Below are positions 1 to 6,909 of a stretch of DNA of 9,470 nt, piece by piece. The stretch is from Paracoccaceae bacterium (GTDB taxonomy: Bacteria > Pseudomonadota > Alphaproteobacteria > Rhodobacterales > Rhodobacteraceae), in NCBI GenBank assembly GCA_007129775.1, contig SKUV01000390.1, positions 1 through 9,470 of the forward strand, in the 5' to 3' direction. The position numbers and the translations under genes were made by a program. Below the pieces are notes generated by a model. It was not told the origin of the DNA, did no database searches, and saw only the letters and a program-made list of their open reading frames with translations. Position 1 is the first letter of the stretch, and each line of letters opens with the position of its first letter.

Positions 1-18
1 GCCGTGCCGGCCGATTTC

Positions 19-42
19 GACCGGCAGGGCCCGGTGCCGGCC
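19..42 (-). terminator. GC-rich hairpin just after the DUF2155 stop, possible terminator
   Basis: Read on the minus strand, an 8-base arm and its near-perfect complement (one G-U pair) enclose an 8-base loop, starting 2 bases after the DUF2155 stop codon. There is no run of T after the stem, so it is not a textbook intrinsic terminator. The rest of positions 1-44 is repetitive GCCGG sequence with no start codon for a following gene. In related genomes the leucyl/phenylalanyl-tRNA transferase gene aat often follows here, but nothing of it is visible. Confidence 0.3.
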
Positions 43-44
43 GC

Positions 45-434
45 TCAGGACGTGGTGCAGCGCAACAGCCAGATGTCGAACCGCGCGTGATCGAGCGCGT
101 TGAGCGCGGGGCTCGCCGCGTTCATCCAGCCCTCGAAAACCGCGCCCTCGGGCACGAGCGCATCGTGGATCGTGACAAATGCGAAGGCATCGGCAGCCGG
201 GTTCTCGACCGGATAGCGGCAGTCGGTAAGCGTGATCGTCAGCCGGCCGAACGTGGCCGAGCCGCCGGTCTCCACGCGCAGGTCGGAGGTCGTGCCGGAC
301 ACCTTGTCGAGCCCGCGCAGCACCGCGCCTGGCGCGCTGGCAACCTCTTGTTGCACCTGCGCGGCTGGCGCGCCGGGCAGCAGCAGCAGCAGGCCAAGCC
401 CGGCCGCCAGAAGGAAGGCCCGCGCCGGGCTCAT
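45..434 (-). CDS. DUF2155 domain-containing exported protein
   Basis: A 129-residue protein of the DUF2155 family, whose function is not known. Residues 1-25 form a Sec signal peptide (short basic start, leucine-rich core, cleavage near APAA), so the mature protein of about 104 residues should be periplasmic. Family landmarks are LRGLDKVSG (39-47), the FGRL strand (62-65), DCRYP (71-75), GWM..SPALNALDH (102-116) and a WLLRC end (122-126). Cys72 and Cys126 are the only mature cysteines and could form a disulfide (inference). The start codon overlaps the mlaD stop as ATGA, which suggests translational coupling. The Shine-Dalgarno sequence is weak (GAGG about 8 bases upstream), in keeping with coupling. 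The gene is full length. Confidence 0.93.
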   Translation of the reverse strand: MSPARAFLLAAGLGLLLLLPGAPAAQVQQEVASAPGAVLRGLDKVSGTTSDLRVETGGSATFGRLTITLTDCRYPVENPAADAFAFVTIHDALVPEGAVFEGWMNAASPALNALDHARFDIWLLRCTTS

Positions 435-919
435 GGCAACGCCTCGCCCGCCTCGGCCGGTGCGGCCCCCTCGCCGCTCCCGGTCACAAAGCGCAACAGC
501 AGCGTCACAAGGCTGATCGCGCTCTGCGTATCCTCGATCGCCGCGCCGGGCGGCAGCTCAAAGGGCGAGCCACCGGGCAGGATCTCCAGATACGTCCCGC
601 CCAGAAGCCCCTCGGCAGAGACGCTGATCGCGCTGTCCTCCGGAAGGGACAGGCCGTCGATCAGGCTCAGGCGCAGATCGGCGCGGAATGTTTCGGGGTT
701 GAGCGTCATCTCTGTCACCGAACCGATGCGCACTCCGGCCATACGCACATCGGTGCCGACCCCCACGCCCTCGGCCGAGCGGAAAGAGGCCGTCAGCTCG
801 TAGCCCGCGCGCGGCCCGGAAAAGCCGGTCACCTGCGCCGAATAGGCCAGAAACCCAGCCGCCGCCGCGATCACCGCGGCGCCCAGCGCGATTTCGGTCA
901 TGCTGTAGCCCTGCGCCAT
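431..919 (-). CDS. mlaD: MlaD-family (MCE domain) lipid-transport substrate-binding protein
   Basis: A 162-residue MCE-domain protein. MlaD is the periplasmic, inner-membrane-anchored lipid-binding ring of the Mla ABC system, which moves phospholipids between outer and inner membrane to keep outer-membrane asymmetry. Residues 8-28 form one N-terminal transmembrane anchor. A single MCE domain follows at about 38-118, including GVGVGTDVRMAGVRIGSV (51-68) and the LLGGTYLEILPGG strand (105-117). The C-terminal tail is Ala/Gly/Glu-rich. The start at 919 is chosen because a strong Shine-Dalgarno (AAGGAAAGG) precedes it and the protein then begins right before the anchor; a longer frame reaching 1336 merely runs into the NDUFA12 gene. 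An in-frame ATG six codons later is a weaker alternative. No mlaE, mlaF, mlaB or mlaC is in the window, so its transporter partners must lie elsewhere. Confidence 0.93.
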   Translation of the reverse strand: MAQGYSMTEIALGAAVIAAAAGFLAYSAQVTGFSGPRAGYELTASFRSAEGVGVGTDVRMAGVRIGSVTEMTLNPETFRADLRLSLIDGLSLPEDSAISVSAEGLLGGTYLEILPGGSPFELPPGAAIEDTQSAISLVTLLLRFVTGSGEGAAPAEAGEALP

Positions 920-926
920 GGCGCTG

Positions 927-935
927 CCTTTCCTT
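927..935 (-). promoter_or_regulatory. Shine-Dalgarno of mlaD
   Basis: AAGGAAAGG on the minus strand ends 7 bases before the ATG at 919. It decides the mlaD start in favour of this codon over the longer upstream reading frame. Confidence 0.75.
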
Positions 936-987
936 CTGCCCGGCTCCGACTGCCGAAGGCTCGCGTAACGACGCGCGGCCGCGGCCC

Positions 988-1362
988 CTATTCCGGCTGC
1001 CAGGCCTCGTAGTCGCGCGGCGTCTCGGGGCGTTTGCGGCGAATGGAGCCGTCGGGGGCATAGGCCTGAGCCGTCCCGGTCAGGTTGGGCAGATGCGGCT
1101 TTTCCCACGGCTTGCGCGGCAGTTCGGCCTCGGTCGGCGGCGTGTCCCATGTGTGGTGGAGCCAACCGTGCCAGTCGGGCGATACCCGGCTCGCCTCGGC
1201 CTCGCCGTTGAAGATGACCCAGCGGCGCTTGCCGTCGCTTGTCTGGTAATAGACGTTGCCCTCGGCATCCTCGCCCACGCGCTGGCCCTTGCGCCATGTG
1301 AAGAACTGCGTGCCGAAGGTCTGACTGTTCCACCATGTCACGAGCCGAAGCAGGAAACCCAT
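988..1362 (-). CDS. NADH:ubiquinone oxidoreductase subunit NDUFA12 (B17.2-like) family
   Basis: A 124-residue homologue of the mitochondrial complex I accessory subunit NDUFA12/B17.2. Alphaproteobacterial complex I carries this supernumerary subunit peripherally, in contact with the hydrophilic arm; it has no redox centre. Seen here are the N-terminal LLRLVTWWNSQTFGTQFFTW block (4-23), GEDAEGNVYYQ (30-40), the core RRWVIFNGEAEASRVSPDWH (46-65) with HHTWDTPPTE (69-78), and the C-terminal RPETPRDYEAWQPE (111-124). The first residues read as a short amphipathic helix rather than a signal peptide, which fits a soluble cytoplasmic-side subunit. The gene stands apart from the nuo operon, as is usual for it. 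It is followed after 68 bases by mlaD and could be cotranscribed with it. Upstream, 131 bases separate it from the crotonase stop; I see no clear promoter there. Confidence 0.95.
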   Translation of the reverse strand: MGFLLRLVTWWNSQTFGTQFFTWRKGQRVGEDAEGNVYYQTSDGKRRWVIFNGEAEASRVSPDWHGWLHHTWDTPPTEAELPRKPWEKPHLPNLTGTAQAYAPDGSIRRKRPETPRDYEAWQPE

Positions 1363-1475
1363 TGCCTGATCCCTTGTCTTGCGGACCGCCCAGCCGGGCC
1401 GCATCGCCGTATGTCTATGCCGCACAGAGGCGCGCAGGTCCAGCCCGCGCGCCCCTCGCGACGCACTTGGCCGCC

Positions 1476-1493
1476 GGCGCCGGTGTCGGCGCC
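1476..1493 (-). terminator. Tetraloop hairpin directly after the crotonase stop, possible ccm-operon terminator
   Basis: A perfect 7-bp inverted repeat (GGCGCCG / CGGCGCC) with a 4-base loop begins at the base next to the TGA of the upstream gene on the minus strand. The stem is very stable for its size but lacks a following T-run. Its place between two minus-strand units suggests a terminator or 3'-end stabiliser; it could also be chance in GC-rich sequence. Confidence 0.4.
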
Positions 1494-2270
1494 TCAGCGC
1501 CCCTCGAATTCCGCCGTCCGCTTGTCGAGAAACGCCAGAACGCCCTCGTTGAAATCCCGGCTGCGGCCCAACTCTCCCTGCAACGACGCCTCCAGCGTCA
1601 ACTGATCGGCCAGCGGGTTGGAATGGGCCGCCCGCATCGCCTTGCGGATCTGGCGGAAAGCGAAGGTCGGGCCGGTGGCGAGGCTGCGGGCGCGTTCCTG
1701 CCAATGGGTGGCAAAGATGTCGTCGGGCACCGCCTCCCAGATCATGCCCCATTCGGCGGCGCGCCGGGCCTCGATCTTTTCGGCGAAGAGCGCCGCCCCC
1801 ATGGCCCGCGCCAGCCCGACCTGCCGCGGCAGCGCCCATGTGCCGCCGGCATCCGGCATAAGCCCGATCCGGCTGAAAGCCTGCATGAAGGCCGCGCTTT
1901 CGGCGGCGATCACCACATCGCAGATCAGCGCCAGATTCGCCCCGGCCCCGGCAGCAATGCCGTTCACCGCCGCGATCACCGGCACGGCGCAATCGGTGAT
2001 CTGCGCCAGCATCGGTTCGTAATCGTCGCGCAGAAGCTGTTCTAGATTGAGATCGGCGGCGCCGCGCGCATCGCCCAGATCCTGGCCTGAGCAAAAGGCA
2101 CGTCCCGCCCCCGTCAGCACCACCACGCGGGACTTCGCCGCGACCTCTGGCAGCGCGTGGCGCAATTCGGCCCGCATCTGGGCATTGAGCGCATTCATCA
2201 CATCCGGCCGGTTCAGGGTGATCACCCCGACGCCGTCCGCCACCTCGACCGTGATCGCCTCGTATTCCAT
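1494..2270 (-). CDS. paaG: PaaG-like enoyl-CoA hydratase/isomerase (crotonase) family protein
   Basis: A 258-residue, full-length crotonase. It reads closely along E. coli PaaG, the 2-(1,2-epoxy-1,2-dihydrophenyl)acetyl-CoA isomerase of phenylacetate breakdown. Oxyanion-hole segments are AFCSGQDL (58-65) and GIAAGAGANLALICD (104-118). By alignment the two catalytic glutamates of classical enoyl-CoA hydratase are replaced by Asn112 and Phe132, while Asp140 in MPDAGGTW (138-145) is kept, as in PaaG-type isomerases. Further PaaG-like blocks are EWGMIWEAV (173-181) and GRSRDFNEGVLAFLDKR (235-251). The start at 2270 follows AAGGGG at 9 bases and matches the family N-terminus; an ATG at 2315 would add 15 unconserved residues. 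No other paa gene is nearby, and it lies 59 bases after ccmH, so its true substrate is uncertain. It may be a general acyl-CoA isomerase or hydratase of the cytoplasm. Confidence 0.88.
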   Translation of the reverse strand: MEYEAITVEVADGVGVITLNRPDVMNALNAQMRAELRHALPEVAAKSRVVVLTGAGRAFCSGQDLGDARGAADLNLEQLLRDDYEPMLAQITDCAVPVIAAVNGIAAGAGANLALICDVVIAAESAAFMQAFSRIGLMPDAGGTWALPRQVGLARAMGAALFAEKIEARRAAEWGMIWEAVPDDIFATHWQERARSLATGPTFAFRQIRKAMRAAHSNPLADQLTLEASLQGELGRSRDFNEGVLAFLDKRTAEFEGR

Positions 2271-2279
2271 CCGGCGCAG

Positions 2280-2285
2280 CCCCTT
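2280..2285 (-). promoter_or_regulatory. Shine-Dalgarno of the PaaG-like gene
   Basis: AAGGGG on the minus strand lies 9 bases before the ATG at 2270. It supports that start over the in-frame ATG at 2315. Confidence 0.6.
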
Positions 2286-2329
2286 TCCGGCGGGCGCTGC
2301 CCCGGGCCGCGCCATGGCACAGGCCCCGG

Positions 2330-2812
2330 TCAGTCGCCCATCAGTTCCTTCAGGCGCGCGCGCTCTTCCTCGGTCAGCCGCTTGGGCAGCGCCTCGGGCG
2401 TCACGCGCCGCCGCCGGAGGTAGACCAGCGAGGTGCCCAGCGCCAGCACAAACATCGCCGGCGCCGATACCCACAGGATCAGGTTGACCCCGTCAGCCTG
2501 CGGGCGCAGCAGCACATATTCGCCGAAGCGGTCCACCAGAAAGGCCAGAACCTCGTCATTCGTGTCGCCCTCGACCAGACGCTCGCGCACCAGAAGGCGC
2601 AGGTCGCGGGCGAAATCGGCGTTGGATTCGTCCACCGATTCATTGCGGCAGACGAGGCAGCGCAACTCCTTCGTCAATTCGCGCGCACGCGCCTCCAGCG
2701 CGGGATCGTCGAGGATCTCGTCGGGAAGGACAGCCAACGCCGGGCCGGGCGCACCGCCGCCCGTGGCAAGCGCCACAGCCAGAGCCAAGGCTGCGAAACC
2801 GCGCCGGATCAT
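2330..2812 (-). CDS. ccmH: Cytochrome c-type biogenesis protein CcmH (CycL)
   Basis: A 160-residue membrane-anchored thiol-oxidoreductase of cytochrome c maturation system I. In the periplasm CcmH handles the CXXCH thiols of apocytochrome c and presents it to the CcmF haem lyase. Residues 1-27 form a signal peptide with cleavage after ALA. The active-site motif is LRCLVCRN (50-57) with Cys52 and Cys55, in the three-helix domain (about 38-105), which includes ESNADFARDLRLLVRERL (62-79). A single C-terminal transmembrane helix spans about 110-132, followed by a basic cytoplasmic tail. The length is that of the short CcmH form; the CcmI-like tetratricopeptide domain fused in E. coli CcmH is absent. 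The ATG overlaps the ccmF stop as ATGA and its own Shine-Dalgarno is poor, which indicates coupling to ccmF translation. A longer frame reaching 2929 is only ccmF sequence out of frame. Confidence 0.96.
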   Translation of the reverse strand: MIRRGFAALALAVALATGGGAPGPALAVLPDEILDDPALEARARELTKELRCLVCRNESVDESNADFARDLRLLVRERLVEGDTNDEVLAFLVDRFGEYVLLRPQADGVNLILWVSAPAMFVLALGTSLVYLRRRRVTPEALPKRLTEEERARLKELMGD

Positions 2813-4797
2813 TCCGCCGCCACCGTTTTGGGCCCCTTGGGCGGTGTCGGCTGGCGCCGGGCACCCGCGGCCACGCGATAGCGCCGGTCGCTGAGCGACA
2901 GGAACCCGCCGAGCGCCATGATGATACACCCCGCCCAGAGCCAGTTCGCGAAGGGCTTGATATAGGTGCGCACGGTCCAGCCACCGTCGTCCTGCGGATC
3001 ACCGATCACCAGGTAAACGTCGCGGATGAAGCCGTAATCGATCGCGGCCTCGGTCGTGGGCATTCCGGCCACCGGATAGAAACGCCGCTCGGGCGTCAAC
3101 TGGTCGATGAACCGCCCGTCACGCTCCACATCGATGAAGGCCATGGTGGAGGTGTAGTTCGGCCCCTGCACCCGGCGCACATCCTGCAGCGTGAGGGTGT
3201 AGCCGGCATGTTCGAACGGCTCTCCAAGATAGGCCACGCGGATATCCTCGGTCTCCCACGCCATCAAGCCGGCCACCGCAAAGACCGTCACGCCGACCCC
3301 GGCATGAGCGATGGACTTGCCCCAATCCGCGCGCGGCAGCCGGAACAGCCGCGCGAAGCGCTTGGCGAAGGCGCCGCGCCCGGTGCGAGACCACAGATCG
3401 ACAGCCGATCCCAGCACCACCCAGACCCCGAGCAGCGCGCCCACCGGCCCCAGCGCCGAGTGACCGGTCTGGATCGCCCAGACGAGCGAGCCCACCGCCA
3501 TGGACAGCACGAGCACCGGCCAAAGCGGCTGCATCGTGCGGCGAAGATCGCCGCGCTTCCATGGCAGCAGCGCCCCGATGGGCAGGATCGCCGCCAGCGC
3601 CACGAAAAACGGCGTGAAGGCCATGTTGAAGAACGGCGGCCCCACCGAGAGCACGCGGTCGAACACCATTTCGGCGACCAGCGGCCAGATCGTTCCAACG
3701 AAGACCACGAAGGACGACACCGCCAGCAGAACGTTGTTCATCACCAGACCCGATTCGCGACTGACCGTCCCGAACACCCCCTTGGCCTCCATCGCCTGCG
3801 ACCTGACGGCAAAGAGCGTGAGCGCGCCGCCCATGAAGGCCACGAGGATCATCAGGATGAAGATGCCGCGCTCCGGGTCCATGGCGAAGGCGTGAACGCT
3901 GGTCAAAAGGCCCGAGCGGACGATGAAGGTGCCGATCAGCGAGAAGCCGAAGGCGAGAATCGCAAGCAGGATGGTCCAGCTTTTCAGCGCTTCGCGCTTT
4001 TCCACGACGATCGCGGAATGCAAGAGCGCAGTGGCGAAGAGCCACGGCATGAAACTCGCGTTCTCGACCGGATCCCAGAACCAGAACCCGCCCCAGCCAA
4101 GCTCGTAATAGGCCCACCAGGAGCCCAGAGCGATACCGATGGTCAGAAAAACCCAGGCCGCCAGCGTCCACGGCCGCACCCAGCGGCCCCATGCGGCATC
4201 CACGCGCCCCTCGATCAGCGCGGCGATGGCAAAGCTGAAGGCCATGCTCAGCCCGACGTAGCCCACATACAGAAACGGCGGATGCAGCGCGAGGCCGATA
4301 TCCTGCAGAAGCGGGTTGAGATCGCGCCCGTCCAGCGGCGGCACCGTCATCCGGATGAAGGGGTTGGAGGTGAAGATCGTGAAGGCGAAGAACGACGCCG
4401 CCACCGCCGATTGCACCGCCAGAACCCGCGCGCGCAGGGTCGCTGGCAGGTTGCCGCCGAACCACGCCGCGGCGGCCCCGAACAGCGTCAGGATCAGCAC
4501 CCACAGCAGCATGGAGCCTTCGTGGTTCCCCCAGACGCCGGAAATCTTGTAGATCAACGGCTTGGCGGTATGCGAATTCGACACCACAAGCGAGACCGAG
4601 AAATCAGAGGTCACGAAAGCATAGGTCAGCGCAGCAAAAGCGAAGGCCGTCAGCAAGAATTGCGTGGTCGCCATCGGATGGGCGACGGCCATCCAGTCAT
4701 GCCAGCCCTTGTGCGCGCCCACCAGCGGGATCACCGCCTGCGCCAGTGCAATGGCAAAGGCGAGGATCATCGCGAAATGTCCGAGTTCTACAATCAT
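2809..4797 (-). CDS. ccmF: Haem lyase CcmF, cytochrome c-type biogenesis
   Basis: A 662-residue polytopic inner-membrane protein that attaches haem, delivered by holo-CcmE, to apocytochrome c. The tryptophan-rich haem-binding WWD domain is plain at 234-252 (GWGGFWFWDPVENASFMPW). The four conserved histidines are His172 (LHPPFLYVGY), His260 (LLHSA), His302 (TSVHAFA) and His498 (SIAHAG), at almost the same positions as in E. coli CcmF (173, 261, 303, 491). Other conserved blocks are GVWGNHEGSMLLW (87-99) and the large periplasmic segment after about 512, ending in a C-terminal membrane helix (about 620-640). Length is normal for the family. The start at 4797 gives the usual MIVELGHFA N-terminus and lies about 20 bases after a promoter candidate; a frame open to 4962 has no family similarity. 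ccmF leads the unit ccmF-ccmH-paaG-like; ccmE, often directly upstream, is not here. Confidence 0.98.
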   Translation of the reverse strand: MIVELGHFAMILAFAIALAQAVIPLVGAHKGWHDWMAVAHPMATTQFLLTAFAFAALTYAFVTSDFSVSLVVSNSHTAKPLIYKISGVWGNHEGSMLLWVLILTLFGAAAAWFGGNLPATLRARVLAVQSAVAASFFAFTIFTSNPFIRMTVPPLDGRDLNPLLQDIGLALHPPFLYVGYVGLSMAFSFAIAALIEGRVDAAWGRWVRPWTLAAWVFLTIGIALGSWWAYYELGWGGFWFWDPVENASFMPWLFATALLHSAIVVEKREALKSWTILLAILAFGFSLIGTFIVRSGLLTSVHAFAMDPERGIFILMILVAFMGGALTLFAVRSQAMEAKGVFGTVSRESGLVMNNVLLAVSSFVVFVGTIWPLVAEMVFDRVLSVGPPFFNMAFTPFFVALAAILPIGALLPWKRGDLRRTMQPLWPVLVLSMAVGSLVWAIQTGHSALGPVGALLGVWVVLGSAVDLWSRTGRGAFAKRFARLFRLPRADWGKSIAHAGVGVTVFAVAGLMAWETEDIRVAYLGEPFEHAGYTLTLQDVRRVQGPNYTSTMAFIDVERDGRFIDQLTPERRFYPVAGMPTTEAAIDYGFIRDVYLVIGDPQDDGGWTVRTYIKPFANWLWAGCIIMALGGFLSLSDRRYRVAAGARRQPTPPKGPKTVAAE

Positions 4798-4822
4798 GGT
4801 CTCACCGTCCGTAGCTGATGGT

Positions 4823-4851
4823 ATCTTATCCCTGCTGCCCCCTGCCGCCAA
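4823..4851 (-). promoter_or_regulatory. Candidate sigma-70-type promoter of ccmF
   Basis: On the minus strand TTGGCG (4851-4846) and TAAGAT (4828-4823) are separated by 17 bases, the ideal spacing; each hexamer matches the consensus at four of six bases. Transcription would start near 4816, leaving a leader of about 20 bases before the ccmF ATG. Placement is good, but the call rests on pattern alone. Confidence 0.45.
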
Positions 4852-4972
4852 GGGCGATGCGCGCCCGTGTCGCGCCAAAGGCATCACGATCGCGCAGGCG
4901 TGAGCCGGCGGGGCGCGCCTTTGCCCGGGCGCGTTCGTGCAACAGGCGCCACATGTCGGCATCTGCAGGCTT

Positions 4973-4999
4973 TTGCAGGCGGAGACTTCGCGCTATCCT
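4973..4999 (+). promoter_or_regulatory. Weak promoter candidate for the lipoprotein gene
   Basis: TTGCAG (4973-4978) and TATCCT (4994-4999) are spaced by 15 bases, shorter than ideal. They would start transcription about 25 bases before the ATG at 5031. The -35 element lies inside the second of two TGCAGGC direct repeats (4964-4970 and 4974-4980). The remainder of the 233-base divergent region 4798-5030 shows only short GC-rich repeats. Confidence 0.25.
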
Positions 5000-5030
5000 T
5001 ACCCAAAGCGGCGACAGACCGGCGAGCAGT

Positions 5031-5594
5031 ATGGCAATTCGATTTCTATGGCTTGGCCCCTTTCTGGGGCTTCTCGCGGGCTGTCAGGGCGCGGTGCTGC
5101 CCGATGTCACGCGCATGCTGGAACCGGAGGTGCTGCGCACCCATCTCGACGGCCCGCCCGGCGCCGAGCCCGGCACCTGCTGGGGCCGCGACGAAACCCC
5201 CGCGGTGATCGAAAGCGTGACCGAACACACGATGATCCAGCCGCCCGAGATCGATGATCGCGGGACGGTGCGCAAGCCCGCGATCTATCGCACCGAGACG
5301 ATCCAGCGGATCGTGCAGGAACGCGAGGAAATCTGGTTCCGCGCCCCCTGCGACGACGAACTGACGACCGAAATGCTGGCCACGCTTCAGCGCGCGCTGC
5401 AAGCCCGGGGCCATTATGACGGGCCGGTCAACGGCCAGTTGACCGGCGTAACCCGTCGCGCCATTCGCGCCTACCAGCGGCCGCAGGGGCTCGACAGCGG
5501 GATCCTGTCGCTTCGGGCGGCGCGGCAACTGGGCGTGGTGGCCTATGATCCCGACGATCTGGACGACATCACCCGGATCGCGGTGCCGGGCTAG
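5031..5594 (+). CDS. Lipoprotein with peptidoglycan-binding-like domain
   Basis: A 187-residue predicted lipoprotein. A short n-region (MAIR) and hydrophobic stretch lead to the lipobox LAGC with Cys18, so the mature protein should be lipid-anchored in the envelope. The middle part (about 45-110) holds GTCWGRDETPAVIESVTE (48-65) and APCDDE (105-110), with Cys50 and Cys107 as a possible disulfide pair. Residues about 112-168 resemble a peptidoglycan-binding type 1 fold, with LQRALQARGHYDGPVNGQL (119-137) and TRRAIRAYQRPQGL (141-154). This suggests a cell-wall-anchored lipoprotein; no catalytic motif is visible. The start at 5031 is chosen because it makes a proper lipoprotein signal; an in-frame ATG at 4953 would bury it. 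The Shine-Dalgarno sequence is weak (GGCGAG). It is the only plus-strand gene, divergent from ccmF and converging on the MFS gene. Its specific role is unknown. Confidence 0.88.
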   Translation: MAIRFLWLGPFLGLLAGCQGAVLPDVTRMLEPEVLRTHLDGPPGAEPGTCWGRDETPAVIESVTEHTMIQPPEIDDRGTVRKPAIYRTETIQRIVQEREEIWFRAPCDDELTTEMLATLQRALQARGHYDGPVNGQLTGVTRRAIRAYQRPQGLDSGILSLRAARQLGVVAYDPDDLDDITRIAVPG

Positions 5595-5603
5595 CCGGCG
5601 CGC

Positions 5604-5621
5604 GGCCCAAGCCGACGGGCC
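5604..5621. terminator. Short hairpin between convergent genes, weak bidirectional terminator candidate
   Basis: GGCCC (5604-5608) can pair with GGGCC (5617-5621) around an 8-base loop, in the 27 bases between the lipoprotein stop and the MFS transporter stop. The stem is only 5 bp with no T-run, so support comes mainly from the position between convergent genes. Confidence 0.22.
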
Positions 5622-6848
5622 TCAGGCCGGCTGCGGGCGCATCATCAGCCAGATCAGCGCCGCCCCGGCGAGCACCAGAAACGGTACCATCGCCAGATTG
5701 ACCAGCTGCCAGCCTGCCTCCACCGACCCGCCGGAACAATTCATCAGCCCGCCCGAGGACAGCGATGCGACGAAGACGCCGCCGAAGACGATAAAATCAT
5801 TCATGCCCTGAATGCGGCCCCGCTCTTCGGGCGCATGCGCGGCGGTCAGCATCGAGGTGGCCCCGATGAAGCCGAAATTCCAGCCGATCCCCAGCAGCAC
5901 CAGCGCCACGAAGAAGTGGCCCAGTTCCACCCCCATTAGCGCGACCACCCCCGCGCCGGCGAGGATGGCGAGGCCGAGGCCCACGACCCGCTCCGCGCCA
6001 TACCGCGCGATCAGATGACCGGTAAAGAAGGACGGCGCGAACATCGCCACCACATGGGCCGAGACCACATCGGCCGCATTGGCCGTGGTGAAACCGCAGC
6101 CCACCACGGCCAGCGGCGAGGAGGTCATCACGAGGTTCATCAGCGCGTAGGACACCGTGCCGCAGATGATCGCCACGGCGATGCGCGGCTCTCGCAGCAT
6201 CTCCATCCGGCTGCGGCCGCGGGGCGTATCCGCGGTCGGCCGCGCAGGCGTCGGGATGTCCAGCAGGATGAACAGCAGCATGCCGACGAGGTTGAGCACG
6301 ATGATCGCAAGGTAGGTGCCGAAGAACGGCACCGCCATACCCTCGGCCGTCACCTTGACCAGTTGCGGCCCGAGGATCGCGGCCAGCAGCCCCCCCGCCA
6401 TGACGAAGGAAATCGCCTTGGGCCGGAATTCGGGCGTCGCGGTATCGGTTGCCGCAAAGCGGTAAAAGCCCTGCGCCGACATGTAGATACCCGTCAGGAA
6501 AGAGCCCAGCAGGAAGATCGGGAAGGACGCCACCATCAGCCCCCATGCTCCGATCGCCGCGCCTGCCGTGCCGCCCAGCGCGCCCACGACGAACCCGCTG
6601 CGCCGTCCGTAGCGCTGCATCAGCGCGGCCAGCGGCGTGGCCGAACACATGGAGCCCAGCACGATCAGAGAGATCGGAAGGGTCGCCCAACAGGGGTTGG
6701 CCGCGAGCGTGGAACCCGCAAGACCGCCCACGGTAAAGAACATCGGCATCTGCGCGCCGAGGATCGCCTGCGCGGCGACCAGCACCATCACGTTGCGGCG
6801 CGCGCGGCGGTCGCTGGCGGGGGCGTCGGGATGGGGCGTTGCAACCAT
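5622..6848 (-). CDS. Major facilitator superfamily (MFS) transporter
   Basis: A 408-residue polytopic protein with about twelve hydrophobic segments, typical for an MFS secondary transporter in the inner membrane. The loop after the second segment has a motif A variant, LMQRYGRRSG (76-85). A pseudo-repeat, GHLIARYGAERVVGLG, sits at the equivalent place in the second half. A polar, Arg/Pro-rich central loop separates the halves (about 200-222), and RIQGMNDF marks a late cytoplasmic loop. The start at 6848 has a strong Shine-Dalgarno, AGGAGAGGG, directly upstream. The substrate cannot be told from sequence; drug or metabolite export are both possible. It lies 104 bases after the glycosyltransferase on the same strand and faces the lipoprotein gene at its 3' end. 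Confidence 0.92.
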   Translation of the reverse strand: MVATPHPDAPASDRRARRNVMVLVAAQAILGAQMPMFFTVGGLAGSTLAANPCWATLPISLIVLGSMCSATPLAALMQRYGRRSGFVVGALGGTAGAAIGAWGLMVASFPIFLLGSFLTGIYMSAQGFYRFAATDTATPEFRPKAISFVMAGGLLAAILGPQLVKVTAEGMAVPFFGTYLAIIVLNLVGMLLFILLDIPTPARPTADTPRGRSRMEMLREPRIAVAIICGTVSYALMNLVMTSSPLAVVGCGFTTANAADVVSAHVVAMFAPSFFTGHLIARYGAERVVGLGLAILAGAGVVALMGVELGHFFVALVLLGIGWNFGFIGATSMLTAAHAPEERGRIQGMNDFIVFGGVFVASLSSGGLMNCSGGSVEAGWQLVNLAMVPFLVLAGAALIWLMMRPQPA

Positions 6849-6909
6849 GGCCCTCTCCTAATCCCCGGCATGACGAAGGGAAAGCCCAAAGCGCCGCAAT
6901 GGCGGGGGC

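Noticed and set aside
431..1336. Longer mlaD reading frame of 301 codons
   Set aside because: The extra part is NDUFA12 coding sequence out of frame; the Shine-Dalgarno and membrane anchor fix the start at 919.
988..2094. Longer reading frame of 368 codons ending with the NDUFA12 protein, as a possible fusion
   Set aside because: The upstream part is out-of-frame crotonase sequence, Arg-rich and without similarity; NDUFA12 is complete from 1362.
3208..4818. 536-codon plus-strand open frame opposite ccmF
   Set aside because: It is the antisense shadow of ccmF: rich in His, Arg, Gln and Asp with no family features, while ccmF on the other strand has all conserved motifs.
4911..4933. Short inverted and direct GGGCGCG repeats in the ccmF-lipoprotein spacer
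   Set aside because: Only 6-bp pairing with an 8-base loop, expected by chance in this base composition.
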